A DNA stretch of 64,000 nucleotides. It comes from Lachnospiraceae bacterium. GTDB taxonomy: Bacteria; Bacillota; Clostridia; Lachnospirales; Lachnospiraceae. The stretch covers positions 1-64,000 of the forward strand of contig JAFQBM010000003.1 of the NCBI GenBank assembly GCA_017399685.1, given 5' to 3'. Shown one piece after another: positions 40,339 through 52,179 of this stretch (the stretch's first letter is position 1; each line of letters starts with the position of its first letter). The notes beneath the pieces were generated by a model. It was not told where the DNA came from, did not search any database, and saw only the letters and a list, made by a program, of their open reading frames with translations. Position numbers and translations under genes: made by a program.

Positions 40339-41871
40339 ATGTATACGAAAACGATAAAAGTAGATCCCGAAAATATAGACGAAACTGCCATTGATTCGGC
40401 AGGGAAGATAATAAAACGAGGCGGTCTTGTGGCATTTCCTACGGAAACCGTGTATGGCTTGGGAGCGGATGGTCTGCAGAAAGAGGCAGCGGCAAAGATT
40501 TATGAAGCCAAAGGCAGACCCAGTGATAATCCCTTGATTATTCATATTGCAAGAAAGGAAGATGTATTCCACCTGGCAAAAGAAGTATCAGAGGTAGCCT
40601 GTAAGCTGATGGATATTTTCTGGCCTGGTCCCCTTACTTTGATTTTTGAAAAGCAGGAAGGTGTACCGGACGAAACCACGGGCGGACTTTCTACGGTAGC
40701 AGTAAGGTATCCCAGCCATCCTATAGCCCAAAGGTTAATCGAAGCTTCTGGAAGATTTATTGCTGCCCCAAGTGCGAATTTATCCGGAAAGCCTTCGCCT
40801 ACCTTGGCAGAACATGTGATTGCGGATTTAAAAGGCCGGGTGGATATGATTCTGGATGGAGGCAGTGTTTCTATCGGAATTGAATCCACAGTGCTGGATG
40901 TGACGGGAGAAGTTCCTGTGATATTAAGACCGGGATTTATTACGAAGGAAATGTTGGAAGACGCGGTAGGAGAAGTAAAAGTAGACCCTGCCATACAGGG
41001 GGATTTGACTCTTGATATTAAACCGAAGGCTCCGGGAATGAAGTACCGGCATTACGCACCGAAGGGTGAATTAACCATTGTAGAGGGAAATGATATCGGA
41101 ATGGTAGCAGAAGAAATCAATTCCATTGCAGAAGTTATGTTATCCCAAGGAAAAAAGGTAGGTATTATTGCCACAGATGAAAGTGCTGCGTTATACCGGA
41201 ACGGAACGGTGTTAAGCATTGGTTCCAGAGAGGACGATACTACTGTTGCAGCGAATTTGTTCCGGGTGTTGCGGGAATTTGATTCTTTGGGAATGGAATT
41301 CATTTATTCTGAAAGTTTTGAAGGCGGGAAATTAGGTTATGCCATTATGAACCGGCTTTTAAAGGCTGCAGGACATAGGGTGATAGAAGTAAAGGGGAAA
41401 GATGAAGTTTTAGAAAAGAATAAGATTATTTTTGTCTGTACCACGAATTCTACCAGAAGCTATATGGCTGAGGTGTCCATGGCGAAATTGTTAAAAGACC
41501 AGAATATCGAAGATGTTCAGGTTATGTCCAGGGGGCTGGTGGTGCTTTTTGAGGAACCGGTAAATCCAAAAGCCCAGATTTGTTTAGAGGCTCACGGGTA
41601 TCCCGTGAAGAATTATGTTACCATCCAGCTGACTCAGGAGGACATTGATACAGGATGCATGATATTAACCATGACGGAGGCTGAGAAGAATAAAGTCATG
41701 GATGAATATGAAAATGTAAAGAGAATCTATACCATAAAAGAATATGCCAATGAACAAGGTGAGGTGTTAGACCCTTATGGTAAAGAAATTGTAGACTATG
41801 AATATTGTCTGCGGGAGTTAGAGAGACTAGTAGAGAAAACCATGATACGATTGAAAGGTGGAAAAGAATGA
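40339..41871 (+). CDS. fusion: L-threonylcarbamoyladenylate synthase (Sua5) + LMW protein phosphatase
   Basis: This 510-residue protein has two parts. Residues about 1-340 are Sua5/YwlC: GGLVAFPTETVYGLGADG, KGRPSDNPLIIHI, SANLSGKPSPT, plus the Sua5 C-terminal domain (PGMKYRHYAPKGEL). It makes threonylcarbamoyl-AMP for tRNA t6A37. Residues about 360-510 are a low-molecular-weight phosphatase with the P-loop C-T-T-N-S-T-R-S (Cys367, Arg373) and the DPYG general-acid motif. In B. subtilis these are separate neighbours (ywlC, ywlE) before ywlF (rpiB) and the atp operon; here they are one frame. ATG 40339 follows GAGGT. Confidence 0.9.
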   Translation: MYTKTIKVDPENIDETAIDSAGKIIKRGGLVAFPTETVYGLGADGLQKEAAAKIYEAKGRPSDNPLIIHIARKEDVFHLAKEVSEVACKLMDIFWPGPLTLIFEKQEGVPDETTGGLSTVAVRYPSHPIAQRLIEASGRFIAAPSANLSGKPSPTLAEHVIADLKGRVDMILDGGSVSIGIESTVLDVTGEVPVILRPGFITKEMLEDAVGEVKVDPAIQGDLTLDIKPKAPGMKYRHYAPKGELTIVEGNDIGMVAEEINSIAEVMLSQGKKVGIIATDESAALYRNGTVLSIGSREDDTTVAANLFRVLREFDSLGMEFIYSESFEGGKLGYAIMNRLLKAAGHRVIEVKGKDEVLEKNKIIFVCTTNSTRSYMAEVSMAKLLKDQNIEDVQVMSRGLVVLFEEPVNPKAQICLEAHGYPVKNYVTIQLTQEDIDTGCMILTMTEAEKNKVMDEYENVKRIYTIKEYANEQGEVLDPYGKEIVDYEYCLRELERLVEKTMIRLKGGKE

Positions 41872-42299
41872 TAGCATTAGGAAGTGACCATGGCGGATAT
41901 GCCTTGAAACAGGAAGTTATGAAACATTTAGAAGAAAGAGGGATAGAATATAAGGATTATGGCTGTTATAGTGAAGAATCCTGTGATTATCCGGAATTTG
42001 CCCATGCAGTGGGAAAAGCGGTAGCGAACAAAGAATGCGAACTTGGTATTTTAATTTGTGGTACTGGTATTGGAATCAGCATTGCAGCAAATAAAATCAA
42101 GGGGGTAAGAGCAGCCCTTTGTCATGACTGCTTTAGTGCCGAGGCAACCAGAGAGCATAACGATGCGAATATCCTTGCCATGGGAGCAAGAGTTATCGGT
42201 GTGGGACACGCACTTAAGATTGTAGATACTTTTTTGGATACTCCTTTTTCAAAGGATGAACGTCACATCAGAAGAATTGCTGCCATAGAAGAGGATTAA
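41868..42299 (+). CDS. rpiB: ribose-5-phosphate isomerase B
   Basis: The 143-residue RpiB/LacAB family enzyme interconverts ribose 5-phosphate and ribulose 5-phosphate in the pentose phosphate pathway. It shows the start MIALGSDHGGYALK, the active-site Cys in ILICGTGIGISIAANK and the R-A-A-L-C-H-D/REHNDANILAMG stretch. The ATG overlaps the stop of the Sua5 fusion gene (ATGA), so the genes are translationally coupled. Gene order Sua5, phosphatase, RpiB and ATP synthase is conserved in Firmicutes. Confidence 0.95.
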   Translation: MIALGSDHGGYALKQEVMKHLEERGIEYKDYGCYSEESCDYPEFAHAVGKAVANKECELGILICGTGIGISIAANKIKGVRAALCHDCFSAEATREHNDANILAMGARVIGVGHALKIVDTFLDTPFSKDERHIRRIAAIEED

Positions 42300-42383
42300 T
42301 GTTATAATAAATTTAATTTAAAAAGTGGTGTTAGGAAGAGTTACCAGGAATGATATTTTGGGGACGATAACATTTTTTGTGAA

Positions 42384-42412
42384 TGGACTTAAAGCTAATT
42401 TTGTGGTATAAT
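42384..42412 (+). promoter_or_regulatory. promoter of the ATP synthase operon
   Basis: TGGACT (42384-42389), 17 bases, TATAAT (42407-42412), 29 bases before the first gene of the operon. Confidence 0.65.
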
Positions 42413-42441
42413 GGAAGGGATATTGGAAAGGATGAGAAGAA

Positions 42442-42732
42442 ATGAAACAGGCTCATTTTTTAAAGAATATTACACTCATATCCCAGATAGGAATTTCGAT
42501 GTTGACGGCAGTTGGTATCTGTCTTGCTCTTGGTATGTGGGTGGACCATAAGTTTGGAACCAATTTTTTGATTTGGTTTTTATTTCTTGGAGTCGCATCA
42601 GGGTATCGTTCTGCATACGATGTAATAAAGAAGATAGATGGCTCTATTGGACAGGAATCTGAGTCGAATTCGGAAGTCAGTGAGGAAATGATTCAAAGTG
42701 AAGAAGATTTGGAACAAAATAAAGATAGATAG
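42442..42732 (+). CDS. AtpZ/AtpI-family protein
   Basis: The 96-residue protein has two membrane helices (about 11-33 and 40-60) with the AtpZ-type loop GMWVDHKFGTN and F-L-G-V-A-S-G-Y, then an acidic tail. Such small proteins begin many atp operons and help assemble the c-ring or carry divalent cations (family knowledge). It is the first gene of the operon and its end overlaps the start of the next by 35 bases. The name AtpI or AtpZ is used loosely for this family, so I leave the symbol empty. Confidence 0.85.
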   Translation: MKQAHFLKNITLISQIGISMLTAVGICLALGMWVDHKFGTNFLIWFLFLGVASGYRSAYDVIKKIDGSIGQESESNSEVSEEMIQSEEDLEQNKDR

Positions 42733-43117
42733 AACGGTATTAAGCTTATGGATTGGCATGGTTCTTTTCGGCATTTTGGCTGAAATCATAGGACTGATGT
42801 TGGTTCAGGAAAAAATAGCTTTTAGCATAGGTCTTTGGCTGGGTGTATCGTTGCAGTTTGCCATTACCTGGATGATGCAAAGAGACTGTGAAAGAGCGGT
42901 GGAAATGGAAGCGGAGCAGGCGGAAAAATATATCCGTGGCAGAAGTTTCTTACGTTCTCTTTTTTGGTTTTTGGTTATGGCAGCGGCCATAAATATTAAT
43001 GTCATCAGTTGCATCGGTGTGTTTTTTGGTTTGTTTGCCTTGAAAGTGGCAGCACTTTTATCACCCGTTGTATTCAGATATTTTATATGTGACGGTTCGG
43101 AGCCTGACTCTGAATAG
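42698..43117 (+). CDS. ATP synthase subunit I-like membrane protein
   Basis: The 139-residue protein has four membrane helices (about 14-34, 41-60, 84-104 and 106-126), matching the ATP synthase I (AtpI) family that lies just before atpB. GTG 42698 is the likely start, with TGAGGAAA upstream inside the preceding gene, so translation is coupled. Sequence conservation in this family is low; the assignment rests mostly on size, topology and position. It probably assists assembly of the Fo sector. Confidence 0.75.
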   Translation: MKKIWNKIKIDRTVLSLWIGMVLFGILAEIIGLMLVQEKIAFSIGLWLGVSLQFAITWMMQRDCERAVEMEAEQAEKYIRGRSFLRSLFWFLVMAAAININVISCIGVFFGLFALKVAALLSPVVFRYFICDGSEPDSE

Positions 43118-43149
43118 TTACAACAAAATAAATAAAGGAGGTTAGACGT

Positions 43150-43905
43150 ATGGGAACAGATTTAGCCGGCTTTTTAGGGAATCTGGCTGGAGGCGGAATG
43201 CTTTTGGCAGAAGAGCAAGAAGGTGTAGATTTTTTTATACATGAATTAATGCCCCTCACCTTTTTAGGGGATGGAGTTTATTTAACTACTACCCATGTAT
43301 GTACCTTGCTTGTTGTGCTGACGATTATGATTTTTGCAGTGGTTGCCAGAATCAAGTTAAACAAAGCAAAAGAAATTCCGGATGGCTTTCAAAATTTCCT
43401 GGAACTGGTTGTGGAAACACTGGATAATTTCGTGCATTCCACTATGGGAAAAATAGGTTCAAAATATGTAAACTATATTGGGGCCTTATTTATTTTTATC
43501 TTTTTATCTAATATTTCCGGCTTATTCGGACTAAGACCACCCACAGCAGATTATGGAACAACCCTTTCTTTGGCATTGATTTCTTTCGTATTGATTCAAT
43601 ACTGTAATGTCAAGAACAATAAGTTTGGTGTTGTTACCAGTTTGTTTCAGCCATTGCCATTCTTATTCCCGATTAATTTAATCGGTGAATTTGCAACACC
43701 ATTATCACTTTCGTTGCGTTTGTTTGGTAATGTTATGGCAGGTACCGTTTTACTGGCTTTATATTATGGATTGCTTCCATGGTTAGTAAAGCTTGGAATA
43801 CCAGCATTTTTACATGGTTATTTCGACTTGTTCTCAGGTGCTATCCAAGCATATGTATTCTCTATGCTGACGATGGTATTCATTACACAGAAAGTTGAAG
43901 AATAA
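43150..43905 (+). CDS. atpB: ATP synthase subunit a
   Basis: The 251-residue Fo stator subunit forms the ion half-channels beside the c-ring. The conserved helix with the essential Arg reads PLSLSLRLFGNVMAGT, and YIGALFIFIFLSNISGLFGLRPPTAD is the family's earlier helix. About six membrane segments are present; AGGAGG precedes the ATG. It lies between the subunit-I-like gene and atpE in the usual order. Confidence 0.96.
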   Translation: MGTDLAGFLGNLAGGGMLLAEEQEGVDFFIHELMPLTFLGDGVYLTTTHVCTLLVVLTIMIFAVVARIKLNKAKEIPDGFQNFLELVVETLDNFVHSTMGKIGSKYVNYIGALFIFIFLSNISGLFGLRPPTADYGTTLSLALISFVLIQYCNVKNNKFGVVTSLFQPLPFLFPINLIGEFATPLSLSLRLFGNVMAGTVLLALYYGLLPWLVKLGIPAFLHGYFDLFSGAIQAYVFSMLTMVFITQKVEE

Positions 43906-43910
43906 AGTAA

Positions 43911-44219
<309 letters not shown>

Positions 44220-44261
44220 TTCTTAAAGAGCGAGGAAGAAAAAGGAAGGGAGGCGTAAAGC

Positions 44262-44825
44262 GTGACCAATTTAGTTCAGTATGGTAACACATTTTCGTTG
44301 CTTGCCACCGGAAGAATTTTCGGACTGGATAAGCAGCTTTTAGTGGATGTTTGCTTTCAGGGCATTGCCATATTTATCTTATTCGCATTCTTATCTTATA
44401 TTTTATTTGAACCGGTTAAGAAGATGCTGAATAACCGTAAGGAAAAGGTTCAAAACGACCTTGAAACTGCCGCTGCCAATAAGGAAGAAGCATTAAAGTT
44501 AAAGGAAACTTATGATGCTAAGATGAAAGAGGTAGACAAAGAGGCAGAAGAAATTCTTTCCAATGCACGTAAGAAGGCATTAAAACGAGAGAATGATATC
44601 GTAGAAGAGGCCAAAGAAGAGGCAGCCAGAATTCTTGCAAGAGCCAACAATGAAATTCAGCTTGAAAAGAATAAACTTCAGGATGAAATCAAGGTGGAAA
44701 TTGTGAAAGTGGCAGCAGTAATGGCTGGCAAGATGGTAAAGATGCAGATGGATGAATCTATGCAGAATGCATTGATTCAGGATACATTAAAAGAGATGGG
44801 TGATGATACATGGCTAAGCAAATAA
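44262..44825 (+). CDS. atpF: ATP synthase subunit b
   Basis: The 187-residue protein has one N-terminal membrane helix (about 28-50) and a long charged coiled-coil (about 55-165) that forms the peripheral stalk with delta. GTG is the start codon, after GGGAGGCG. The N-terminus before the helix is longer than in many b subunits. It overlaps the next gene (atpH) by 16 bases. Confidence 0.95.
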   Translation: MTNLVQYGNTFSLLATGRIFGLDKQLLVDVCFQGIAIFILFAFLSYILFEPVKKMLNNRKEKVQNDLETAAANKEEALKLKETYDAKMKEVDKEAEEILSNARKKALKRENDIVEEAKEEAARILARANNEIQLEKNKLQDEIKVEIVKVAAVMAGKMVKMQMDESMQNALIQDTLKEMGDDTWLSK

Positions 44826-45343
44826 GTCAAACATATGGTAATGCATTATTTGAATTAGCCGTGGAAGAAAATAACCTAGATCAGATGATGCAGGAAGCAG
44901 TTTTTATCAAGCAGTGTCTGGAAGAAAACGAAGATTTGGTTAAGGTTTTAAATCATCCGAAAATCCCAAAAGACGAGAAAATTACTCTATTGGAAACTGT
45001 TTTTAAAGGACAGATTTCAGAGGAAATGTCAGGATTTCTGGCAATTTTATTAGAAAAAGACCGTCAGGGCGGAATTTTTGGAATCTTTGATTATTTCATG
45101 CATTGTGCCAGAGAATATAAGAAAATCGGTGAGTTATATGTTACTTCAGCAGTGACATTGTCATCGGCTCAAAAAGAACAAATCGAAGCAAGGGTGCTGG
45201 AATTAACCAGTTATGTTTCTTTGGAAGTGAAGTACGATGTGGATGAAAGTCTCATCGGCGGACTGGTATTAAGAATCAATGACAGGGTAGTAGACAGCAG
45301 TATTAAGACAAGACTTGCAAATATGACGAAGAGTTTATTATAA
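44810..45343 (+). CDS. atpH: ATP synthase subunit delta
   Basis: The 177-residue delta subunit links the peripheral stalk to F1. The N-terminal six-helix domain starts with QTYGNALFELAVEENNLDQM and the C-terminal part has the family end GGLVLRINDRVVDSSIKTRLANM. Its start lies inside atpF, giving coupled translation. Confidence 0.95.
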   Translation: MAKQISQTYGNALFELAVEENNLDQMMQEAVFIKQCLEENEDLVKVLNHPKIPKDEKITLLETVFKGQISEEMSGFLAILLEKDRQGGIFGIFDYFMHCAREYKKIGELYVTSAVTLSSAQKEQIEARVLELTSYVSLEVKYDVDESLIGGLVLRINDRVVDSSIKTRLANMTKSLL

Positions 45344-46897
<1,554 letters not shown>

Positions 46898-46913
46898 ACT
46901 GGTGGTGATTATT

Positions 46914-47780
46914 GTGGCATCTATGAGAGATATAAAACGCCGTAAGTCAAGTATTCAAAGTACCCAGCAGATTACGAAGGCGATGAAACTTGTTTCTACG
47001 GTTAAGTTGCAGAAAGCGAAAGCCAAAGCAGAAGAGTCAAAACCATACTTTCAAACCATGTATCAGACCATCGGTTCCATTCTTTCAAAGTCAGGTGCGA
47101 TAAATCATCCCTATCTTGTAAAGAATGACAGTAATAAAAAGGCGGTTATTGCCATTAGCGCGAATCGTGGATTGGCAGGCGGATATAATACCAATCTTGT
47201 GAAATTAGTGACCAGTGATGAAAATTTACCGAAGGAAGATGTGCTTATTTATAACATTGGTTCCAAGGGTAGAGAAATCTTCTTAAGAAAAGGTTATGAA
47301 ATCAAAGCGGATTATTCAGAAGTAATCAATCAGCCTTTGTATAAAGATGCCGTAGATATTACACAGGCGTTATTAAAATCTTACCGTGATGGAGAAATCG
47401 GAGAGATTTATTTAGCATATACCAGTTTTAAAAATACTGTAAGTCATGTTCCTACCCTGATGAAACTTTTACCAATGGATCAGGATTCGGTAAAGGTAGA
47501 GGAGGAAGAGGGAAATTCAGGTGCACTTATGAATTATGAACCGGAACCGGAAGAAGCTTTGGAACAGTTGATTCCTAAGTATGTTTCCAGTTTGATTTAT
47601 GGGGCATTTTCCGAAGCAGTTGCCAGTGAGAATGGTGCCAGAATGCAGGCGATGGATTCTGCTACCAGCAATGCGGAAGAAATGATTGCAGGACTTTCTC
47701 TTATGTACAATCGTGCGAGACAGACTTCTATTACCCAGGAACTTACAGAAATTATTGCTGGTGCAGATGCAATAAACTAA
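46914..47780 (+). CDS. atpG: ATP synthase subunit gamma
   Basis: The 288-residue central-stalk subunit begins MASMRDIKRRKSSIQSTQQI and ends with the family motif SLMYNRARQTSITQELTEII. I choose GTG 46914, which lies five bases after the extended ribosome site GGTGGTGAT; a GTG four codons earlier would overlap that site. It sits between alpha and beta in the standard order. Confidence 0.96.
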   Translation: MASMRDIKRRKSSIQSTQQITKAMKLVSTVKLQKAKAKAEESKPYFQTMYQTIGSILSKSGAINHPYLVKNDSNKKAVIAISANRGLAGGYNTNLVKLVTSDENLPKEDVLIYNIGSKGREIFLRKGYEIKADYSEVINQPLYKDAVDITQALLKSYRDGEIGEIYLAYTSFKNTVSHVPTLMKLLPMDQDSVKVEEEEGNSGALMNYEPEPEEALEQLIPKYVSSLIYGAFSEAVASENGARMQAMDSATSNAEEMIAGLSLMYNRARQTSITQELTEIIAGADAIN

Positions 47781-47790
47781 AAAGGAGTGA

Positions 47791-49194
<1,404 letters not shown>

Positions 49195-49231
49195 GTTACT
49201 GGTTGTACAGTAACGAAATGGAGGATGAAAA

Positions 49232-49639
49232 ATGGCAGATGGAACATTTTTATTAAAAATAATAAATCCTGACAGAATTTTTTTCGAAGGAAATGCTTCT
49301 TTTGTGGAACTTCATACCTCGGAAGGTGATGTTGGAATTTATCCGAAACACATTCCTATGACCTTTATTGTAGAACCTGGTGTTATCCGGATTCATACAG
49401 AAGAAGGAATCAAGGAGGCTGCATTACATGCTGGTTTTATTGAAGTATTAGAAGATAAAATCACCATCATGGCAGAATCCGTGGAATGGCCGGATGAAAT
49501 TGATATCGCAAGAGCGGAAGAAGCAAAGATTCGTGCAGAACGAAGATTAAGTGGAAAAGAAACCGGTATCGATATTGCCAAGGCAGAATTGGCATTAAAG
49601 AGATCTTTGGCACGTATCCAGTTAGGAAGCAAACGATAA
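49232..49639 (+). CDS. atpC: ATP synthase subunit epsilon
   Basis: The 135-residue epsilon subunit has an N-terminal beta-sandwich (FLLKIINPDRIFFEGNASFVELHTSEGDVGI) and a C-terminal helical hairpin (about 90-135) that can inhibit ATP hydrolysis. It is the last gene of the operon; a strong terminator follows at 49701. Confidence 0.95.
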   Translation: MADGTFLLKIINPDRIFFEGNASFVELHTSEGDVGIYPKHIPMTFIVEPGVIRIHTEEGIKEAALHAGFIEVLEDKITIMAESVEWPDEIDIARAEEAKIRAERRLSGKETGIDIAKAELALKRSLARIQLGSKR

Positions 49640-49700
49640 GGATGAAAACGCCAAGAGCGGAGTAATTCGGAATATTACGCACTTGGTATATCATAATATG

Positions 49701-49753
49701 AAATTCCCCCCATGAATATCGGGATAAAACGGTGTTCGATGGGGGATTTTTTT
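49701..49753 (+). terminator. terminator of the ATP synthase operon
   Basis: AATTCCCCCCAT (49702-49713) pairs with ATGGGGGATT (49739-49748), with one bulge, and is followed by seven T. Confidence 0.88.
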
Positions 49754-49812
49754 GAATGTGAATGTGTCTTGTAGTGTGTTGTTGTCAAATTTTGATAATT
49801 ATGTCTGTGTGT

Positions 49813-49850
49813 AGCTCCGTTGTCCGGAGCAGAAAATCTAAGCATCTTTT
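49813..49850 (+). repeat. isolated arm of the palindromic element at 50024-50257
   Basis: GCTCCG...CGGAGC forms a small hairpin, and the next stretch (TCCGGAGC, then AAAATCTAAGCATCTTT) matches the complement of 50187-50220 in the full element. It is probably a remnant of a second copy or one end of a larger composite element. The remaining sequence up to 50023 shows no gene. Confidence 0.55.
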
Positions 49851-50023
49851 GTTTGCTGTTTTATCAGACGGTCGGGTGAGGTTGTTTTTGATATGCAAGA
49901 GTAGAGGGCGAGGTTTGATGGTGTCATCAGATATCGTTTATGGTGCTAGCCGGGAGTTGTCAAATATTATTTATAGTATTTTGATAGGAAAAGAAAACTT
50001 TTGGAAAAATCAAATGTAAATTG

Positions 50024-50257
50024 AAAATTGCCGGTATCCTATTCGGGTGAAAGCGACTTTGGTAGGAGCGTAAAAAAACTTAGCATCTTTTTCGTAACAC
50101 AGTAATTGTCGGACATGGAGGTCCGACAAAGCCCCAACCGAGCCATGGACGGCTCTGTTGGGGCGGTTACGTCCGTTTTATACATATGAAATAAAGATGC
50201 TTAGATTTTTTAGCTCCGGACATTGGAACTTTCACCGGATAGGATACCGGCAATTTT
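50024..50257. mobile_element. 234 bp palindromic element
   Basis: Perfect 19 bp ends AAAATTGCCGGTATCCTAT (50024-50042) and their complement (50239-50257) enclose further inverted arms: GGGTGAAAG/CTTTCACC, then TAGGAGCGTAAAAAAACTTA and AGATGCTTAGATTTTTTAGC. The centre holds two perfect hairpins, GTCGGAC/GTCCGAC near 50109-50126 and GCCCCAAC...GTTGGGGC near 50130-50164 with an inner GCC-ATGGAC-GGC. It contains no gene. Its fold and size suit a MITE or a repeat-family structured element. It is different in sequence from the elements at 13028 and 27464. Confidence 0.75.
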
Positions 50258-50338
50258 GTTATCCACCTTGATTTTGTTTTCTATTAGGCAAGTTTTGTCA
50301 TCCACCTTGATTTTATTATCCATCAGGCAATTTTGTCA
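50251..50338. repeat. 38-39 bp tandem repeat, about 2.4 units
   Basis: GGCAATTTTGTTATCCACCT, GGCAAGTTTTGTCATCCACC and GGCAATTTTGTCATTACCCC begin successive units spaced 38-39 bases, each with CCTTGATTTT in the middle except the truncated last. The array lies directly after the stop codon of the PAP2 gene (minus strand) and shares its edge with the palindromic element. Confidence 0.75.
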
Positions 50339-51100
50339 TTACCCCTTATTTTTCTTCAAAAAAGAACACTGACTAATTTTATTATCTAACAGCTTATATG
50401 TAATAACATACATAACAGCAGCCAAAATCAAAGCTCCAAAACCATCTAAAATCGAATGCTGCTTCAAAAAGACAGTAGAAATACTGATTAAGAACACTAA
50501 AACTCCAATTAACCATTTCACCAACCTGTTCTTATGGAATTCCCGGCTTTTGCATATTACAATCAAAGCTGCCACTGAATCATATACATGAATACTTGGG
50601 AACACATTGGTACAGGTATCTACCTCCCAAAGACGGATGATTTCTGCAGTAAGGAAATTATCCCGTAAGGTATCCACAGCAGGTCTTAAATTCTGCCCAT
50701 TTGGGAAAAAGAAATAAATAATACAGCAAACCGTCATACCGCCAAATACCATAACACAGGAGCGAAGATAATCCTTTGTATCTGTAAATAAGAAATACAA
50801 AACAGTAATTACCATAAATGCATGCCATGTGTAATACGGTATTAAAAAGTATTCACAAAATGGAATCTTATCATCCAAAGCGCAGTACATACTAGTATAA
50901 TCCGCATCGTTGGGCAGTCGTTTTTCTAATAGATAAAAAACGATGGAATAAATAATGATAAATATGAATGCAATAAAAATTTCTTTATTATTTGAAACCC
51001 ATTTTGTAACATCCACTTTTTTAATATTTTTTAAGGAGCTGAATTTAAAATTCTTTCGTTCTTTTAAATCCTGAATTCGGAATTCTCCAAGATTTTTCAT
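50339..51100 (-). CDS. PAP2-family membrane phosphatase
   Basis: The 253-residue protein has about six membrane helices and the PAP2 phosphatase motifs: N-G-Q-N-L-R-P (motif 1, with a shortened Lys part), F-P-S-I-H-V (motif 2) and S-T-V-F-L-K-Q-H-S-I-L-D-G (motif 3 with His and Asp). Members remove phosphate from lipid phosphates such as undecaprenyl pyrophosphate, phosphatidate or inositol lipids. I choose the ATG at 51100 behind AAGAGGTGAC; a longer in-frame reading would overlap the upstream gene. It is 16 bases downstream of the DUF4003 gene, in one operon. Confidence 0.88.
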   Translation of the reverse strand: MKNLGEFRIQDLKERKNFKFSSLKNIKKVDVTKWVSNNKEIFIAFIFIIIYSIVFYLLEKRLPNDADYTSMYCALDDKIPFCEYFLIPYYTWHAFMVITVLYFLFTDTKDYLRSCVMVFGGMTVCCIIYFFFPNGQNLRPAVDTLRDNFLTAEIIRLWEVDTCTNVFPSIHVYDSVAALIVICKSREFHKNRLVKWLIGVLVFLISISTVFLKQHSILDGFGALILAAVMYVITYKLLDNKISQCSFLKKNKG

Positions 51101-51116
51101 TGTGTCACCTCTTTGT

Positions 51117-52082
51117 TTACTGGAAATTTGAAAGAATTCCGGCACCTGTGGAAACAGCAGTTGCAAAAGCGATGTCCAATAACTGATTTTTCTTAAGTGT
51201 ATCCAGATCTTTCTTTTCGTTGGATAAATTTAAAATTACAAGTAGAACAGAGTAAAGCATTCTTTGCCCTTTATCGGACAACATGGTGGAAATCCCTTTC
51301 TTTTGACGTAAGGTCTGGTTCACTTCCAGAATGTCTTTCACTGTTTCATCAAAATTCTCTGACAACAGGGTAAGAATACCTAAAAAAGTACCTGTAAAGT
51401 AATCAGAAAACTTTATTTTTTGTTCTTTTAGTTTGCCATATAGGGTATAGGCATCCTTGATTAAGGCTTCATTTTCAGAGTCGCTGAGACATAAAATTTT
51501 GGCAAGCATTGCACTGTTGCCGGAATCTGTCCCCTCTTTTTTGGCAAGACGGTATAACTGGTCCGCTTTATGGGCAAGCTGCTCGCTATCAGTTTCTTCC
51601 TGAGCCAAAATACTTAAATATCCATAATCCAATGCATCTGTCGGCACTTTGTATTTCTTCTTCATTTGCTGGTAAAGATTTGTAACCCGTACCTCTATGG
51701 TTTTGGCATCCAAATCGATAAGTTTTTCTCCCATTTGCAGTAGGGCAAAGGAAAAGTAATTGGAATTTTTAAAGTTGTTTTTTCGTAAGTATTTACTGGC
51801 AGAAATAGTTTCATCAAAAACTTCCTGAGGGTTTTCATAAAAGGAAAGCAAAGTTGCACAAGGCAGACCAATGACTCCACGATAATTGGAAAAAGCCTTT
51901 GTCTTTTTCTGCATCATATTTTTGTATCTTTTTATTTTTAAAGGTTCTAATGTTTTTTCGTATCGTACACAAAGTAAAGTTGAGATACAAAGATTAAAAT
52001 CATATTCCCAGACTATATTTTTTTCTATGTTGGTTTTATGTTCTATAAATTGATTGATGGATTGTTCCAATCCGGTATTCAT
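51117..52082 (-). CDS. DUF4003-family protein
   Basis: The 321-residue soluble, helix-rich protein resembles the DUF4003 family of Firmicutes: FSNYRGVIGLPCATLLSF-like start of the conserved part, repeated K-A-D-Q-L-Y-R and Y-G-K-L-K helices, and a final SVLLVILNLS helix. Function is unknown. ATG 52082 follows AAGGTGG; a 35-codon longer frame has no ribosome site. It is co-transcribed with the PAP2 phosphatase. The gene pair may relate to envelope lipid metabolism, but nothing in this protein shows that. Confidence 0.7.
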   Translation of the reverse strand: MNTGLEQSINQFIEHKTNIEKNIVWEYDFNLCISTLLCVRYEKTLEPLKIKRYKNMMQKKTKAFSNYRGVIGLPCATLLSFYENPQEVFDETISASKYLRKNNFKNSNYFSFALLQMGEKLIDLDAKTIEVRVTNLYQQMKKKYKVPTDALDYGYLSILAQEETDSEQLAHKADQLYRLAKKEGTDSGNSAMLAKILCLSDSENEALIKDAYTLYGKLKEQKIKFSDYFTGTFLGILTLLSENFDETVKDILEVNQTLRQKKGISTMLSDKGQRMLYSVLLVILNLSNEKKDLDTLKKNQLLDIAFATAVSTGAGILSNFQ

Positions 52083-52179
52083 AATAATTTGCCACCTTTC
52101 AAATAAAAAAAGTAAGAATTCTTTGTAATTTTGCTTACTTTGTTCACTATAACATAAGAAGGGGGAAAAAGCCAATGTT

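Noticed and set aside
49762-50019. 85-codon open frame after the ATP synthase operon
   Set aside because: It begins just after a terminator, runs through a stray repeat arm and has no ribosome site or recognisable protein.
50251-50338. CRISPR array
   Set aside because: The 38-39 base units are contiguous and degenerate with no unique spacers, and no cas gene is present.
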